From assembly GCF_001522545.3 (NCBI RefSeq), contig NC_031769.1, forward strand, positions 8,236,470 to 8,300,469: a stretch of DNA of 64,000 nucleotides, written 5' to 3'. Shown piece by piece: positions 49,038 to 63,865 of this stretch (position 1 is its first letter; the number at the start of each line of letters is the position of its first letter). The stretch is from Parus major. Its lineage: Eukaryota > Chordata > Aves > Passeriformes > Paridae. The notes beneath the pieces are model-generated. The model ran no database searches. It was given only the letters and a program-made list of their open reading frames with translations, and was not told the DNA's origin. Made by a program: the position numbers and the translations under genes.

Positions 49038-49051
49038 CCACTAGATGGCAC
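49038..49051 (+). promoter_or_regulatory. CTCF-type motif 3' of NOM1
   Basis: CCACTAGATGGCAC fits the CTCF core consensus CCASYAGRKGGCRS at all positions, plus strand, about 390 bases after the NOM1 stop. Confidence 0.6.
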
Positions 49052-49701
49052 AAGCACTGGTGAGTTGGTTGGGGAAGAAATCAACTTTCTTCTTAAAGTG
49101 TTGGAAGTTATTTGCAAATTCTGTGAATTGATTCCCTGACTGTGGTCAGGAAAAGATCTTCAGTTGGATTCAAAGCTGTAGCAAAGCAACTTGAAGATCT
49201 GTCTTTGCCCAATTATATTGGGTTTAGAGATCACAGCATAGTTTTATGGCTTTTTTAGCCTGTTCTTCACAGCTTTAGAATTGGAAGTCATTTGTGTCAA
49301 TCAGATTTTTCTAGACATAAACAATATCATGAATATGAGTCCTAAGAAGAGAATACCTCCCTTGAGAGTTTGCTCACATTTTGCATTCGGATGCTTAAAA
49401 AAAAAAAACTAGGTACATTTCTTTTTGTAGCACTCTGTTAATGGTTTGTTTCTTTTGTCACCTGACCAGTACACATTAAACTGCCATTTTTCTAAATGCT
49501 TTGGTGTTTGTGTTAGCTTTACTCTGGCTGGCCTTCCAGGAAGGGAATGACCTTAAATTAGGTAGAGAAGAGAAGTGCTTTCTTTTCTAGAATGTGCATC
49601 TGTGATCTACCACTGTTGGAGTTGTCAGCCCTGTTTCTGTAGCCAGACTTGCCTCTGATGTCCAATGGGCCATTTACTTATGGTCCCTCCCAATTGCCTT
49701 T

Positions 49702-49783
49702 GATACCAATTGATCTGTCCCTGATTTTTTGATACCAATTGATCTGTCCCTGATTTTTTGATTAAAAAATTTATTTTTTAATC
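49702..49783 (+). repeat. 29-base tandem duplication plus hairpin
   Basis: GATACCAATTGATCTGTCCC plus TGATTTTTT occurs twice without a mismatch (49702-49730, 49731-49759). It is followed directly by GATTAAAAAA TTTA TTTTTTAATC (49760-49783), a stem-loop. The perfect identity suggests a recent duplication. Confidence 0.92.
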
Positions 49784-50684
49784 GAATTCTTAAATGTAAT
49801 ATATTCTACTTGCTCAGGTGTACTGTTTCCAGGTGGAGAAGTACTTCCCCCAGCAGCCAGGGAGTTGTTTATTCTCACCTTTCCTCTGAGAGGACAGGGC
49901 AAACTTTAGGGAAAAAGGTGACCTGGGAGCAGAGAGACCTGCTTTCAAAATCCTGGGTTACACTACCAAAAAACAGAAGATATTATCCAAAGAGCAAAGC
50001 AAGATGCTTTTTTTCAGTCTGTTTCATTCCACTGTCAAACACTGGCAGCTTTTAAATGTACAAACCTTAAAAATTAATTGTGGTAAAATTAATCACAATA
50101 TTTTCTAGAATTCATAGCAATTAACAAAGTATGGGCAGCAGCAGAATTGATGCTGTTTTGCTGTTTACAAAAGCCACAACTTTAGAGGGTGTGTATAAAC
50201 ATCTCCCTTTACAACCAACCATGCCAAACCTTCTACTTAAATTTTGGAGTATGGACTCAAGAGAAAATCTGTGCAAGACCCTAGAAATAGCTGCTGTGGA
50301 GCACATGGGACTCTGAGTAAAAATTGCTCCCCCTACACTGCAGCAGCCACTTACTAATTGCCCTTTTTGCAGGAGTTTAGGTAAACCCAGCATGTCAGCA
50401 TGGTGGTTTAATAACACACAAATGGAAACACATTGCTCTACTGGGGAGGTTGAGGCAACTTGGCTGCTGTAGATAAATTTTGAATCATCTTCCTTAGCCC
50501 AAAGGTGCCAGGCTGCCTGTCCCTGCCTGCTGTGAGGGGTTTGCTGCCCTGGCAGCATTGCCAAGTGTTTTATGGGTGTGAGCTTTCACTTGCTGCAGCT
50601 GCCTGAGGTGGTGCAATGCAGGTGTTGCTGTGCAATTAGAGGAGATGGTTTTAACCTTACAGTCGGGATTTACTATTGTTTCCC

Positions 50685-50702
50685 CACACACACACACACA
50701 CA
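50685..50702 (+). repeat. CA dinucleotide microsatellite
   Basis: Nine CA units without interruption. Confidence 0.95.
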
Positions 50703-52079
50703 GAGACTTGCATTAATTATTATTTCTCCCAGAGAGCTCATATGTTTTGTTCAAAATTAGTCTTGTCACAGCCATTTTCTTCAGAACAGATTTTACCTGC
50801 CTGTGATTTTGCATTCAGCAGGCTTATGTATAAACATCATTTTGAAAAGAAAAAACACTTTTCAAGGAAAGCAGCAGAAATACACTGCCAGCCCACAGTG
50901 CTGTAGTCACGTCAACAATGGGTTTTGTGGGTGATTCTTCACAAGTCCCATCCTCTCACTGTGATTCAGTGAGGGAATAACTGTCTGACAGAAATTTGAC
51001 AATTCCAAGATAAATGTGAATTCCTGAGTCTTGGATCTTGTCATATTTAACAACTTTTTCCATGGTCCTACTGGCCAGACTGCCACAGCTAAAGAGGGGT
51101 GGAAGGCCTGGCAGACTCTGCTGTTGATGTACATAAGCATCTGCAAGCTGTTCCTTCAGTGGTCATTACATTCCAAGGATCTAAAGCATGTGTGAAAAGG
51201 AAAGAAGAGAGGATTTTGTACTTATTTATATGTGTATTTATATTAAAATATATATGCTTAATGTATTTTATAGGTATTCTACATGTATAGTAGAATACTA
51301 TAGCTTCCAGTGTCTATAAACATAATACACAATATATTAATTTTTTGATCATGTATCATACTTCTAACCCTGGAGAAAAAACACTAGTCCCAGCAAAGCT
51401 GGCCCTTCCAGAGTCTCTCCTCTTTCTAGCAGGGCTGTAAGGTCTCTAAGAGCAGCAAGACCAAATGCTGGCAGTTGCCTTCCTGCAGGACTGCACACTA
51501 AGCACTGCCTGCCAGCAGAGGCTGCTGAGGAAGTTACACCTGGCTGGGACACATTTTGCTTTGTCTGCCACAGAAGAAGTGTTCAATAACATACACAAAA
51601 TACAGCCCCTGGAGATTTCTTCCTGTTGAGTATTAGTCTGGCAGCCCATGTCAAGCCCCTGTGAGAAATGGTCCCTGATCTTCCAGAAACGAAGATGCCA
51701 CTTAGAATGTCCCAAACTCTTCCATACAGCAGGTTTGGGAGAGTTGCTACTTAACGAGAAGAAAGGGATTTTGGACTGGTAAAAATACAATATGCTGGAA
51801 AGCCAAGCAGCTACGGTTGTAACACTAATCCTTACTCCCACCAGACCAATTGGGAAACAGAGTGTGATTTGCTTTAGATGCATTTAACAAAAAGCCGGAT
51901 GTTTGATTTTTTAGCTGTGTAGCAGAAAATTTCAGTTCCCCCTTTAAACAGCACGATCCACTCATAGCTATTATGGCAGCTTCAATTTTTGTTTTCTTTT
52001 AAGCTGGACAGCAATGTTTTAAACTTTCTCTGTTTTCTGTATCAAAATTAACAGGGCAGTGAAGTCTGGTTTTTAGCTT

Positions 52080-52560
52080 TGGCCGGAGTGTTACGCTGAT
52101 AAATCATACACAACTCCTTTTGGCAGGGTTTTAACACGACACCTGAACGAGCCAAGTATCTGCAGGGCTTTTTTTCACTTGCCATTTTTCCATTGTCCTG
52201 CACGCCGGGGATGAGGGGCTGATGTCAGTCGTGCTGCGAAGGCGCAGACGCAGCGGGGCTGCCCTGCCTGGTGCTAGCAAAGGTGTGCAACCCAATACTG
52301 TGCTCAGAGCACATCTGGGATCGTTTAATTCCCATTGTTCTGCGGGTGAACTTTGCACATGAAAAGTTACAGCCCAGCAGCAGCCGGTGCACAACAGTGA
52401 TTTCAGCTTAATAAATACGTGAGTGGCAACTCTAATACTCCAATTTTTGTTGCGCTGATCATAATTGCAGCTTTGTGCCCAGCTACATCCCATGTGTGTG
52501 AGTCAATATGCAATTTTTTCCTGCAGTTGATAAAGCAGTTTTGTTTTCAGAGACAATTTG
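52080..52560. promoter_or_regulatory. Candidate enhancer with HNF4- and SOX-type motifs
   Basis: The stretch has more CpG than its surroundings and carries a SOX-type CATTGTTC (52333-52340) a few bases from an HNF4-type TGAACTTTGCAC (52347-52358). GATCATAATTGC and ATGCAATTTTTT follow (about 52457-52516). No repeat signature and no coding frame with family features. A link to MNX1 is inferred from position only. Confidence 0.4.
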
Positions 52561-54101
52561 CTCCATAGGGTCACTTTTAAAAGGCTGACTGTATGTTTTA
52601 CCCAAGACTTTTTGGGTTGGACTGATTTCTTGGTAGAGATACGACTCTTTTACTACATGACACTTTTGGTGATTTCATCTCCTGGAGGAACTTTCCTTCA
52701 CTCTCCAGTAAAACATAGTTTAGCATGAGGCTTGCAGGCATGGACATCACAGCTGCCTGTACAAAACAGCTGTTCTATCCCCAAATTCTGGTGTGACCTG
52801 CAGCCTTGCTTTAAAGCTAATTACAGTAGCCTTCCCCAAATTTGGATGCATGCACGATTCCAAACTGGATACCACATGGTTTCCCTAATAACACTTTAAG
52901 GAAATGAATGAGCATCTATCAAGGATAAGCTTAGAAGAGCCAGCTGGCACCAAAAATTCCTTAAAACTTGTGTCCTAGGACAAAACTGTTAACACACCAA
53001 AACATTGTGTGAACTGAGTGGAATTCATTTCGAAGTGAATTAAAAATGACTGAGTTATGTAACTAAAATGAGAGGTACAGAGCAAAATTAAAACAGAGAC
53101 CATTTTTTTAATTGTTACTTAATAGTCTTTTATCAGTTACAGTGAAATGTTTCATTTACATAAGTGATGGATTTCCAAGTGTTACACATTTTTCATTAAA
53201 AACTCCATTATGGACCTTTTATGGTTCAGATGATAAGAGTACCCTCAAATCTCTCCTGGGTGCACAGGCCCTCGTGGCTCTGGTGTGGAATAGCAGGGGA
53301 TACTGTTGGAGGTACTGAAGTTCACTGGGGAGCAGACATTGGTCACAGCCAGGGACAGAACAGTGTGTTTTGTAACAAAGAGATAATAAGCCAAGATATG
53401 CTTGGTATCACCTTGAGGAAAAATAAGTCACCTTGATTGCATTTTCTAAGCTTGCATCTTCAAAAAATTATCTTTCCTCCTCAGCCAAAGCCTTATATTA
53501 TGAGTGGATTTTTTTTCCTTACTGTGTAGTTCAAATCACCTTTAAAATACTGGCTAGATGGTATTTACTTTGCAGATTTCCCTACCTAAATGGCTTGAAA
53601 CTTTGTGTTGGCCCCTTGAGAATATTTCTTATGCCAGGGATTATGCAGGTACTGTGTGTCAGGGATGGGGAAGCAGTGCAGAAAGGCAGGGACAGCACCT
53701 GAGAATCCTGAACAGTTCCTATGATGATAAAAGCTGTGGAGGGAGGCTCTTGGGAGCTCTTCACCAGCACTTCAGAGCTTGAGCAGAAGGCAATAGATTG
53801 GCTCAAAAGCTGTTGTGGGTTTTGAATCAGCTCAAATCTCTTATCTCTGGTCTGAAACCTGTGTGAGAATCAGATCTGCAGAGACCTGGACCCATCCATG
53901 CTTCTGGGGTTCCCGTTCTTGGGAATCCTCACACCAGGTTTGTGAGTTTAAGGAGCCTTCAGACTGCTAAGAACTGGAGAAACAAACCTCTGTTCCTGGC
54001 CAGGTTTTTGACACCCTCAGGGAAGCCAACACTTTCCCTGAAATGGCCTCCTCCAGGTAGGACCCAGGGCTCCCCAAGGCTGATGTGGAGCTGTCAGAGG
54101 C

Positions 54102-54169
54102 ACAGGAGTAACAGGTTTTGCAGAAGAGCACATTTACAGGAGTAACAGGTTTTGCAGAAGAGCACATTT
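54102..54169 (+). repeat. 34-base perfect tandem duplication
   Basis: Two identical copies (54102-54135 and 54136-54169) starting ACAGGAGTAACAGGTTTTGC. Confidence 0.95.
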
Positions 54170-57100
54170 ACGACTTTTCAACATCATCCCATTTTCATTT
54201 GCTACCAAAATCGACCCTCAAATCTAACCTGTAGATACAATTATCAGTCCTAGAGATGAAGATTTGGAGGAATAAAGGAGTGTGGGGTTTGGGTATCTTG
54301 CCATTATATTGCTGATGATAGAGATTTCTTCCTCCCACCGAAAGCCAGAGGAACCCAGGAGGTTTTGGGTCACTGCAGGAGTGGCACACTTCAGAGGCAC
54401 AGACAGGGCATCTCACCTCTGCTAAAACCTCCACCTTGGGCTTTTCACCACCCAAAACCTGCATTGCACTGAGTGGAATCTGATCACAGGCTGAAGAGTG
54501 AAAATGTGGATTAAATTCACAGGTTTTATAAAGAAAACCACACATTTATCTGTCATTTCATCTCCTCCACAGTCATTGATTGAGGTTTCCAAGACACACA
54601 AAAAGGCAAAAGAAAGTGTGAAGACCAGCCATTTTATGAGGTGGAAGCTCAAGAAATGAGAAGTAGCTTGCACACGTTGTCTGAGCAAGTTACCTGCAGA
54701 ATAGAGCTGAGTGCCTTGATGCTCTGAGCAAGAATGGAGGGGCAGCAGATCACTGCCTCACATCACCCAAATCTGCTTCTCCCAGCACCCCCAGCTCACC
54801 TTCACAATACCATGTGAAGTGCTGTTAAACAAGTTGAAAATCCTCAGGCTGTGGTGAACTAGGCTCTTCAGAAAAGCTGGGGTGGGCAAGAGCATGGGAG
54901 GAATGAAGGGAGTGAAGAGATCCCTGAAGGAGGGTGAGAGCTGCAGCAGAAGCTGGGAGGGGAGAAGGAGACAGCACAGGCAGCGGGAACCACTGGCTGA
55001 TGCTGCTGAAGTGTCATCTTAATTATCCCTGGCAAAAGAACAGTGATTAACATCGATGACTGTGGACAACCTTTATGTAATTACTCATTAACATTTCTAA
55101 AATTGCACCTAGCAGCTACAGCAATACATGCTTTATAGATTTATCATTTTGAAGTCCAGAAAGAATCATTAGATGGTCTAGGCAGGCCCCAGCACACTGC
55201 CAGCCACTATTACACTGCAGAAATCAGCACCGGAGGTGGCTCGGCAGCTTCTGCTTGGCTTCCACGTCCTTTCCAGAAAGGCCATCCAGGGATAACAAGC
55301 AATGGACAATCTGCCCCATCCTTTGAGGTGTTCTAAATTGATATCACTCCCCTGCCCCTGCCTTACATCAAAATCCTCCCTGGCTGATCTTTTTTTTATT
55401 ATTATTTATGGAAATGGTACCCACAGCCAAGCAGGGCTGGATGGGGACAGGAATTGTCCGTCCCCATCTCCTCTGTGCGGGAAGAGAGGAGGCAGCTGAA
55501 TCAGGAACTTCTGCACTGTGCATCCATACTCCCTCTTCAGACACGAGTCCCACCTGCCAAAAGGTACCATTGGCCAAGAATATTAACAGAAGTCCTATGA
55601 ATAATAATTTAAAACTGCAGATTAATTGGAGGAAATTGTGATCTGCTTGCAAATATCCTGCAGGTAGTAAAATGGAGCTAAGCCTTGCAGCTACAAAACT
55701 CATTGCAAGCCACTGCCTCTGCTGAGTTTTACTAGAGGAAAACAGCATGTTCTTTACTCATTTTAGAGACCAGTCCCAGTTAGACTTACTCAGCAAAATG
55801 TGGGTTTTTTCCAAAAGGAAGTGGAAAACAGATTTTATATTAGCTTGCAGTAAGTCAGAGAAAAAAACACTCTGATTTCCTACATTTCCTATTGTTGCAG
55901 GTGATCCCATTTCCATGCAGGCACTTCCATTTCCACCTAGGACTTGGTTAAATTTAAGTTCTTCTATCCTCTGAGTAAGGAGAAGACGATAAATATCTCC
56001 TGATCCACTGCCCTTGTAGAGAACTGTTTGGAAGAGACATTACACTACACTCAAGGCAAGAAAAACGAAGCAAAAGGTCCAAGAAAAGACAAAACCATCT
56101 CTTCTTAATGTGGAACAACCTCAATCCACAGTTGCTGATCCTGGTTGCATGAGTATTGCAAATACTCACGCAACCAGTATATATAGAAAAATAAAAAATC
56201 TGTGTCACAGTTGTTGCATGGTTCTTGGAGTAATGTGCAGCTGGTATTTAACTCTGGCCAGACCAGACCATTTTTGAGGGGCAGAAAAATTGTAATTTGG
56301 TCACTACACAACACCCAAGGGAGACTAAGGACCTTGGGGGCTTCATCCCTTCCATTATTTGTCCTGTGTGTTGTTCATGAGATTCAAACAACCGACCAAG
56401 AAGCTCCCTGCACGTGACAGGAGCAATACATGGCTCAGGAATTAATAAATTATGTTCCTGCTTTCACAGATGAAGCACAGTGTGGTTATCTCAGCACCCA
56501 GAGTGCTCAAGGGGACGTTTGGGAAAGGAAGAAGGGCATCTACACTAAGATTCACTGTCCTGGGGCATCTCTGCCCGTCAGCTGGGAAGCCTTAGTGTAG
56601 CTCCCTGGCAGAGGAATCAGAGCTGTGACAGGAACCAGGCTGGAAGGATCCACAGGGGAGAGGTTGCTGCTGGCACCCACACAGGAGCAGCAGACACAGT
56701 GTCAGCCCTCCCACACGTGTCCAGCCCCACTGGGAAGGGAAGGAGTGTGGGAGGAGGAGGAAGAACCGTGTGACGGCATCTTACTGAGAGCTAGAGAAAT
56801 CACTGAGAAACAGAACATTAATTGCTTAGTTTTGGATGTATGTAAGAGTTTGGACTTCCGAAATAATCAACAGTCTTTCTGCTAGTGGAGTATTTCATTC
56901 GCAGCAGTTGCACGGAGAGTTTGAGGGAGATTATATATTTATGGTTTCCCATTTGAAAGACTTTTAGCAGGTTTACCTCAAACATATGGATCCTGTTTTG
57001 GTTCTTTTGTTTTAGTACTTAATGCTTGTGAAATTGCCAGTTAATGACATCCATGCCTAAACCATGTTGCTTTTTAAAGTAAAATGTCTACCAAAGGTCC

Positions 57101-57214
57101 GTGTTCATACTTACCACTTCTCAAGTACAGCAATGAAAATTTTAAGAGGTTTGTTACCTACTGCGTCTGGGGAGGGAACAGACCGAATAATGAAATTACA
57201 AACAGGGGTTTAGA

Positions 57215-57660
57215 TTAAAGCGCTGCCTGTGCTGGGTCTTGAGGCAGCTCAACCCCACCAAAACCAGTGGGGCACCCCGGGGCTGGGTGTTGGGGGCACC
57301 CTGGAAACCCTGGTGCAGGGAGGCCCCACACTCGGAAGGTTGGTGTGGGGGGAGGTGGCTGGGAGAACAAAGCTCCTGGGGCAGGGTGAGGGGTTCCGGG
57401 GGATGAGGCTGGATGCGGGGACACCCCCGAGCTGGTGCGGGGCTCAGCCAGAGAGCGCGGCCCCTGGCCGGGCTGGCTTGAGGGTGATAACGGGGCCCCT
57501 TCGATAGCTCCGGGCAGGGTCCCCCCGGCAGAGACTTCCCCGCCCGGGGCGCTCCGGGAGCGGGCGCGGAGCCTCCCCGGGCCGGCGCTCCGGGAGCGCG
57601 GAGAGTGTGGCACGCGTTACCGGCTCCGCTAATCACCCCGAGCCTTTGATTGCCCTGCAC
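57215..57660. promoter_or_regulatory. CpG island downstream of MNX1
   Basis: A compact GC- and CpG-rich block between AT-rich flanks, about 2.7 kb beyond the MNX1 3' end. No exon was identified on either strand. It may be a regulatory island of the MNX1 domain or the start of an uncharacterised noncoding transcript. Confidence 0.55.
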
Positions 57661-58100
57661 GTGGGGACGAGCCTCCGCACTTCAAAAGAGCGTGGGAAAT
57701 CCTGATTAAAAGGCTTTTCTCCCCCGTTGGGACCGACACCTTCTTTGAAGCCCTTCCAAGCGACAGTGCAAACGCACCCAGCGCCAAAGGACCGTATCTA
57801 TATTTTAAGTGACTTTAATTTCTCTTCCCCCCTCTTGCTCTCTTTCCCCCTCCTCTCCTTTCAGTTTTGGAAACACCTGGTAAGTTGTAAAATGATTTAC
57901 GAAGTGAAAGTGTTAAATGAGGCCACCAGCTGTAAGACTGACAGAGCTTTATGAGTTTTATTAGGTGCCCTATTATGGAAAATAAACTTTAATCCGTCCA
58001 TAAAAACAGAATCTGAAAAACATATTTGCCCTTGTAGTCTGGAACACTGAAGGTATTCTTGTGAGACGCTGGGCTTTAAAGAGATTAATTTTATTGAGAC
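57640..58100. promoter_or_regulatory. Candidate conserved element 3' of MNX1 (A)
   Basis: Contains CTAATCACCCC, a TCF/LEF-type CCTTTGATTG (about 57642-57651), CCTGATTAAAAGG, an E-box CACCTG, CCAGCTGT and a Hox-like TTTATGAGTTTTATTAGG. Dense in developmental motifs and free of repeats. Conservation untested. Confidence 0.4.
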
Positions 58101-58331
58101 AGACACAATACACCGGTAGGACTTTGATACCGAGTCCGTGAATAGCTGCCTGTACCCGCAAGGCTGGTTTTCGTGGGGCTGAAACGAGTTTGGACACACA
58201 CCTCTTGGGCATACAGGATATTTCTGGCCCGGTGGAGCACGTTTGCCAGCTTAATTAGTGGGTGTTTAATTGAAAATTGATGACTGAGGGAGGATCTTTA
58301 TTGTTGGGGGTGGGGGGTGATCTCAGGTAGG

Positions 58332-58384
58332 ATTATTATTATTATTGTTATTGTTATTACTGTTGTTTTTGTTGGTGTTGTTAT
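58332..58384 (+). repeat. ATT/GTT trinucleotide-rich simple repeat
   Basis: Interrupted run of ATT then GTT units. Confidence 0.9.
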
Positions 58385-58639
58385 ATACACTATGCATTAT
58401 ATTTAATTCATTGATCATTTTTTTGAGATAAGGTGTTGTCCAGACTGGTACAGTTCAGAGGTTTTAAGGTAGAAGCAAGAGGTAAATCCTACTGACAGTA
58501 ACTCGGATGTATCACCCGGATTAGGGCGGAGGAGCCACCGTGGCCCTATGCGGGTCTTGCCCGCTCCTGCCCAGACATTCACCCACGAAGATGCAGCCTT
58601 AGCCAGCGGCGTGAAAAGCCACAGCGATACCAATGCCTT

Positions 58640-58990
58640 TATTTTCCTATCGCCTTGAAGTCTCTACAGCCTGTGGCCGAAAGAAAATCGTTTACAGATT
58701 TAAATCAGAGTCCCCGACGCGATCGTTTCCGTGCAAGGGGGTAGGTATCGGTCAAGCCCAAATGGAGATTATCCCAATCAAGTGTTTTGCCATACGGGAT
58801 CTGTTCAGATTTATGATTAATCGTGATTTTTGGCGTGTTGCCCCGGGGCACTGGGCGTGCGGAGCTGGTGAGCTGGTTACTACCCGCGTTATGCCTGGAT
58901 GCCACCTCCAGCCGACCCACCTGAGCTCTCCGTGAAGGATAACACTTTTCCTTCATGAATCTCATCCCATAATCTCATGCATCCTCCAGC
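58640..58990. promoter_or_regulatory. Candidate conserved element 3' of MNX1 (B)
   Basis: Carries GGAGATTATCCC, an NKX2-type TCAAGTG, TTTATGATTAATCGTGA and CCATAATCTCATGC, with isolated CpGs preserved in an otherwise mixed-composition stretch. Noncoding on both strands as far as I can see. Confidence 0.4.
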
Positions 58991-59229
58991 CTGTGTTTCA
59001 CGGGGCGGATTTTTACAGAAGCAGTTAAGAGGGGCCACGCTGTGGCCTCACAGAACAGGTTAACGCGACTTCGTAGAAAATATCTTTATTAAAATTATTA
59101 TGATTTTATTTTTAAAGTGCAAGGGCGTGGGAAAGCTCTGTATTTCAGAGCTCCGCATTCTTATCCTCCGGAGCTAGGAGGGGGAGCGGTGGGATGCGGG
59201 AGCAGGGTCCGTCCGCCCCCTACGCGGAA

Positions 59230-59415
59230 ACAGAATGGAGCCGCCCCGTAATTCACGGGCAGGGATGAATTACCAGACGTGGCCCCGAGCTGGTGGGGAT
59301 GAGCCAGTGATTATATTTAAATTCGCTATAATTGATTTGGGGAAGAGCTGCCGTGACAGCGATTAATTGATCTGCAAATTTATTGGCGAGATAAATCGCG
59401 CACTTATCGAAAACC
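59230..59415. promoter_or_regulatory. Candidate conserved element 3' of MNX1 (C)
   Basis: TTTAAATTCGCTATAATTGA, CAGCGATTAATTGATCTGC and GAGATAAATCGCGCAC are rich in homeodomain cores (TAAT, ATTA, TTAATTGAT) with CpGs intact. It resembles deeply conserved homeobox-gene flanks. Confidence 0.45.
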
Positions 59416-59867
59416 CCGCGCTCCACCGCCGGGGGTTGGAGAGCGGGGGGTCCCGTCCTCGCTGCCGGGGAGGGCAGGGGAGCGCCTCGCTCCTTTGGAA
59501 GTCGAGCCGCCCCTGGAAAGCGGCGCTACCCCCTCCTTTCGTAGGCCCTATTCCCTCGGAAGGGAACGGCCCCGGCCAGGCCCTGAGCTCCTAAAACCAT
59601 CGCACAGCGGGGATCGCCATCGCCTCCCCGAAACCCGCCTGGCACCGGCAGCTCTATTGCTGGGGGCAGCTTCGCCCCTCTACTGAGGCGCTCCTCTCGG
59701 GAATGTCCTCTCAATATCAGATATTACACGGCAGTTGTGGCGCTGGGCTAAATTGGGTTAGGAAGCGGTGCCCCGCTCCCTCCCGAGCGCAGCGGGATGC
59801 CTTGGCCCGGGGGCAGCGAGCATCCTCCCCTCACACAGCGCTCATACACCTCCAGTAAAAAACGCCG

Positions 59868-59873
59868 TTTATT
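59868..59873 (-). terminator. MNX1: MNX1 poly-A signal candidate
   Basis: AATAAA on the minus strand, about 440 bases after the MNX1 stop. It would give a short 3' UTR (59850-60315) that includes an A-run at 59951-59939 in the transcript sense. Confidence 0.55.
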
Positions 59874-60315
59874 TTCCCTCCCCATCGCACGGGAGGCAGG
59901 ACCTGGGGAATAATTTAGCATGCATAAGTAGAGGTAATTTTTTTTTTTTTTATAAATACGATATACAAAAATAAAGACAGTATTGAGATTTCCAGCAGTT
60001 TTAACGTTCATGACATAAACAGATTTCCCGATATATAGGAAGAACAAAACATTTCCAATACTCAGCAAAAGGAACGCGCTTCCAGGGGGCAGGGATGGGA
60101 GGTGGGGTAGCTCAAGTTTTGTCTGGTTTTCAGTCAGTAATAACACTGTATTCACGATAAATCCTCTTCCCCGCCGGCATGCGGAGGATCCTCTTCTGCA
60201 TCCCTCTCCAAGCAGGGAGAAATCAGAACAAGGGGGGAGCGGGACTGGTGCCAACCAGGAGCGGCGGGACACCCCCGCAGCGGGACGGCTGGAGGGAGCT
60301 GGACGTGCGGGGGGC

Positions 60316-63524
<3,209 letters not shown>

Positions 63525-63766
63525 GGGAGCGCCGGCGGGAGGCGGCTGGGGACCGTGCGGCTGCCCCGGGCCGGCCGCGTCTCCCGGCGGCGGCGGGCGG
63601 CACTGTGGCCGCGCTCCGCGGCGCGCCCCTTCAAGGGCGCAGGCGGCTCCCATTGGCCTCGCGCCGCTACGGCCTCGCTCGCTATTGGCCGAACCGCCCA
63701 CCCGTCACCGCCGAGAGCCCGCCCCCTCACACACCCCGCGCTGCGGGTGCCGTCACAGGGGAACAG

Positions 63767-63865
63767 CCCGGGACAGCCGCGGGGGACACGGCCCGGGACA
63801 GCCGCGGGGGACGCGGCCCGGGACAGCCGCGGGGGACGCGGCCCGGGACACCCGCGGGGGACCGG
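63767..63865 (+). repeat. 25-base GC-rich minisatellite, four copies
   Basis: Units start at 63767, 63792, 63817 and 63842 and read CCCGGGACAGCCGCGGGGGA plus five bases. The middle two are identical, and the last has a substitution and a one-base deletion. It lies about 240 bases upstream of the MNX1 ATG. Confidence 0.95.

Larger units (their letters stand above)
48690..57200. other. Intergenic, NOM1-MNX1 interval
   Basis: NOM1 and MNX1 converge here. I see no coding exon. Contents: a CTCF-type motif (49038-49051), a 29-base tandem duplication followed by a hairpin (49702-49783), a CA repeat (50685-50702), a candidate enhancer (52080-52560) and a 34-base tandem duplication (54102-54169). The open frames of 60-150 codons have no family signature. 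Confidence 0.6.

Noticed and set aside
63525..63701. N-terminal extension of MNX1
   Set aside because: The frame is open upstream of 63524, but CpG islands often lack stops by chance and the MEKSKN start is conserved in the family.
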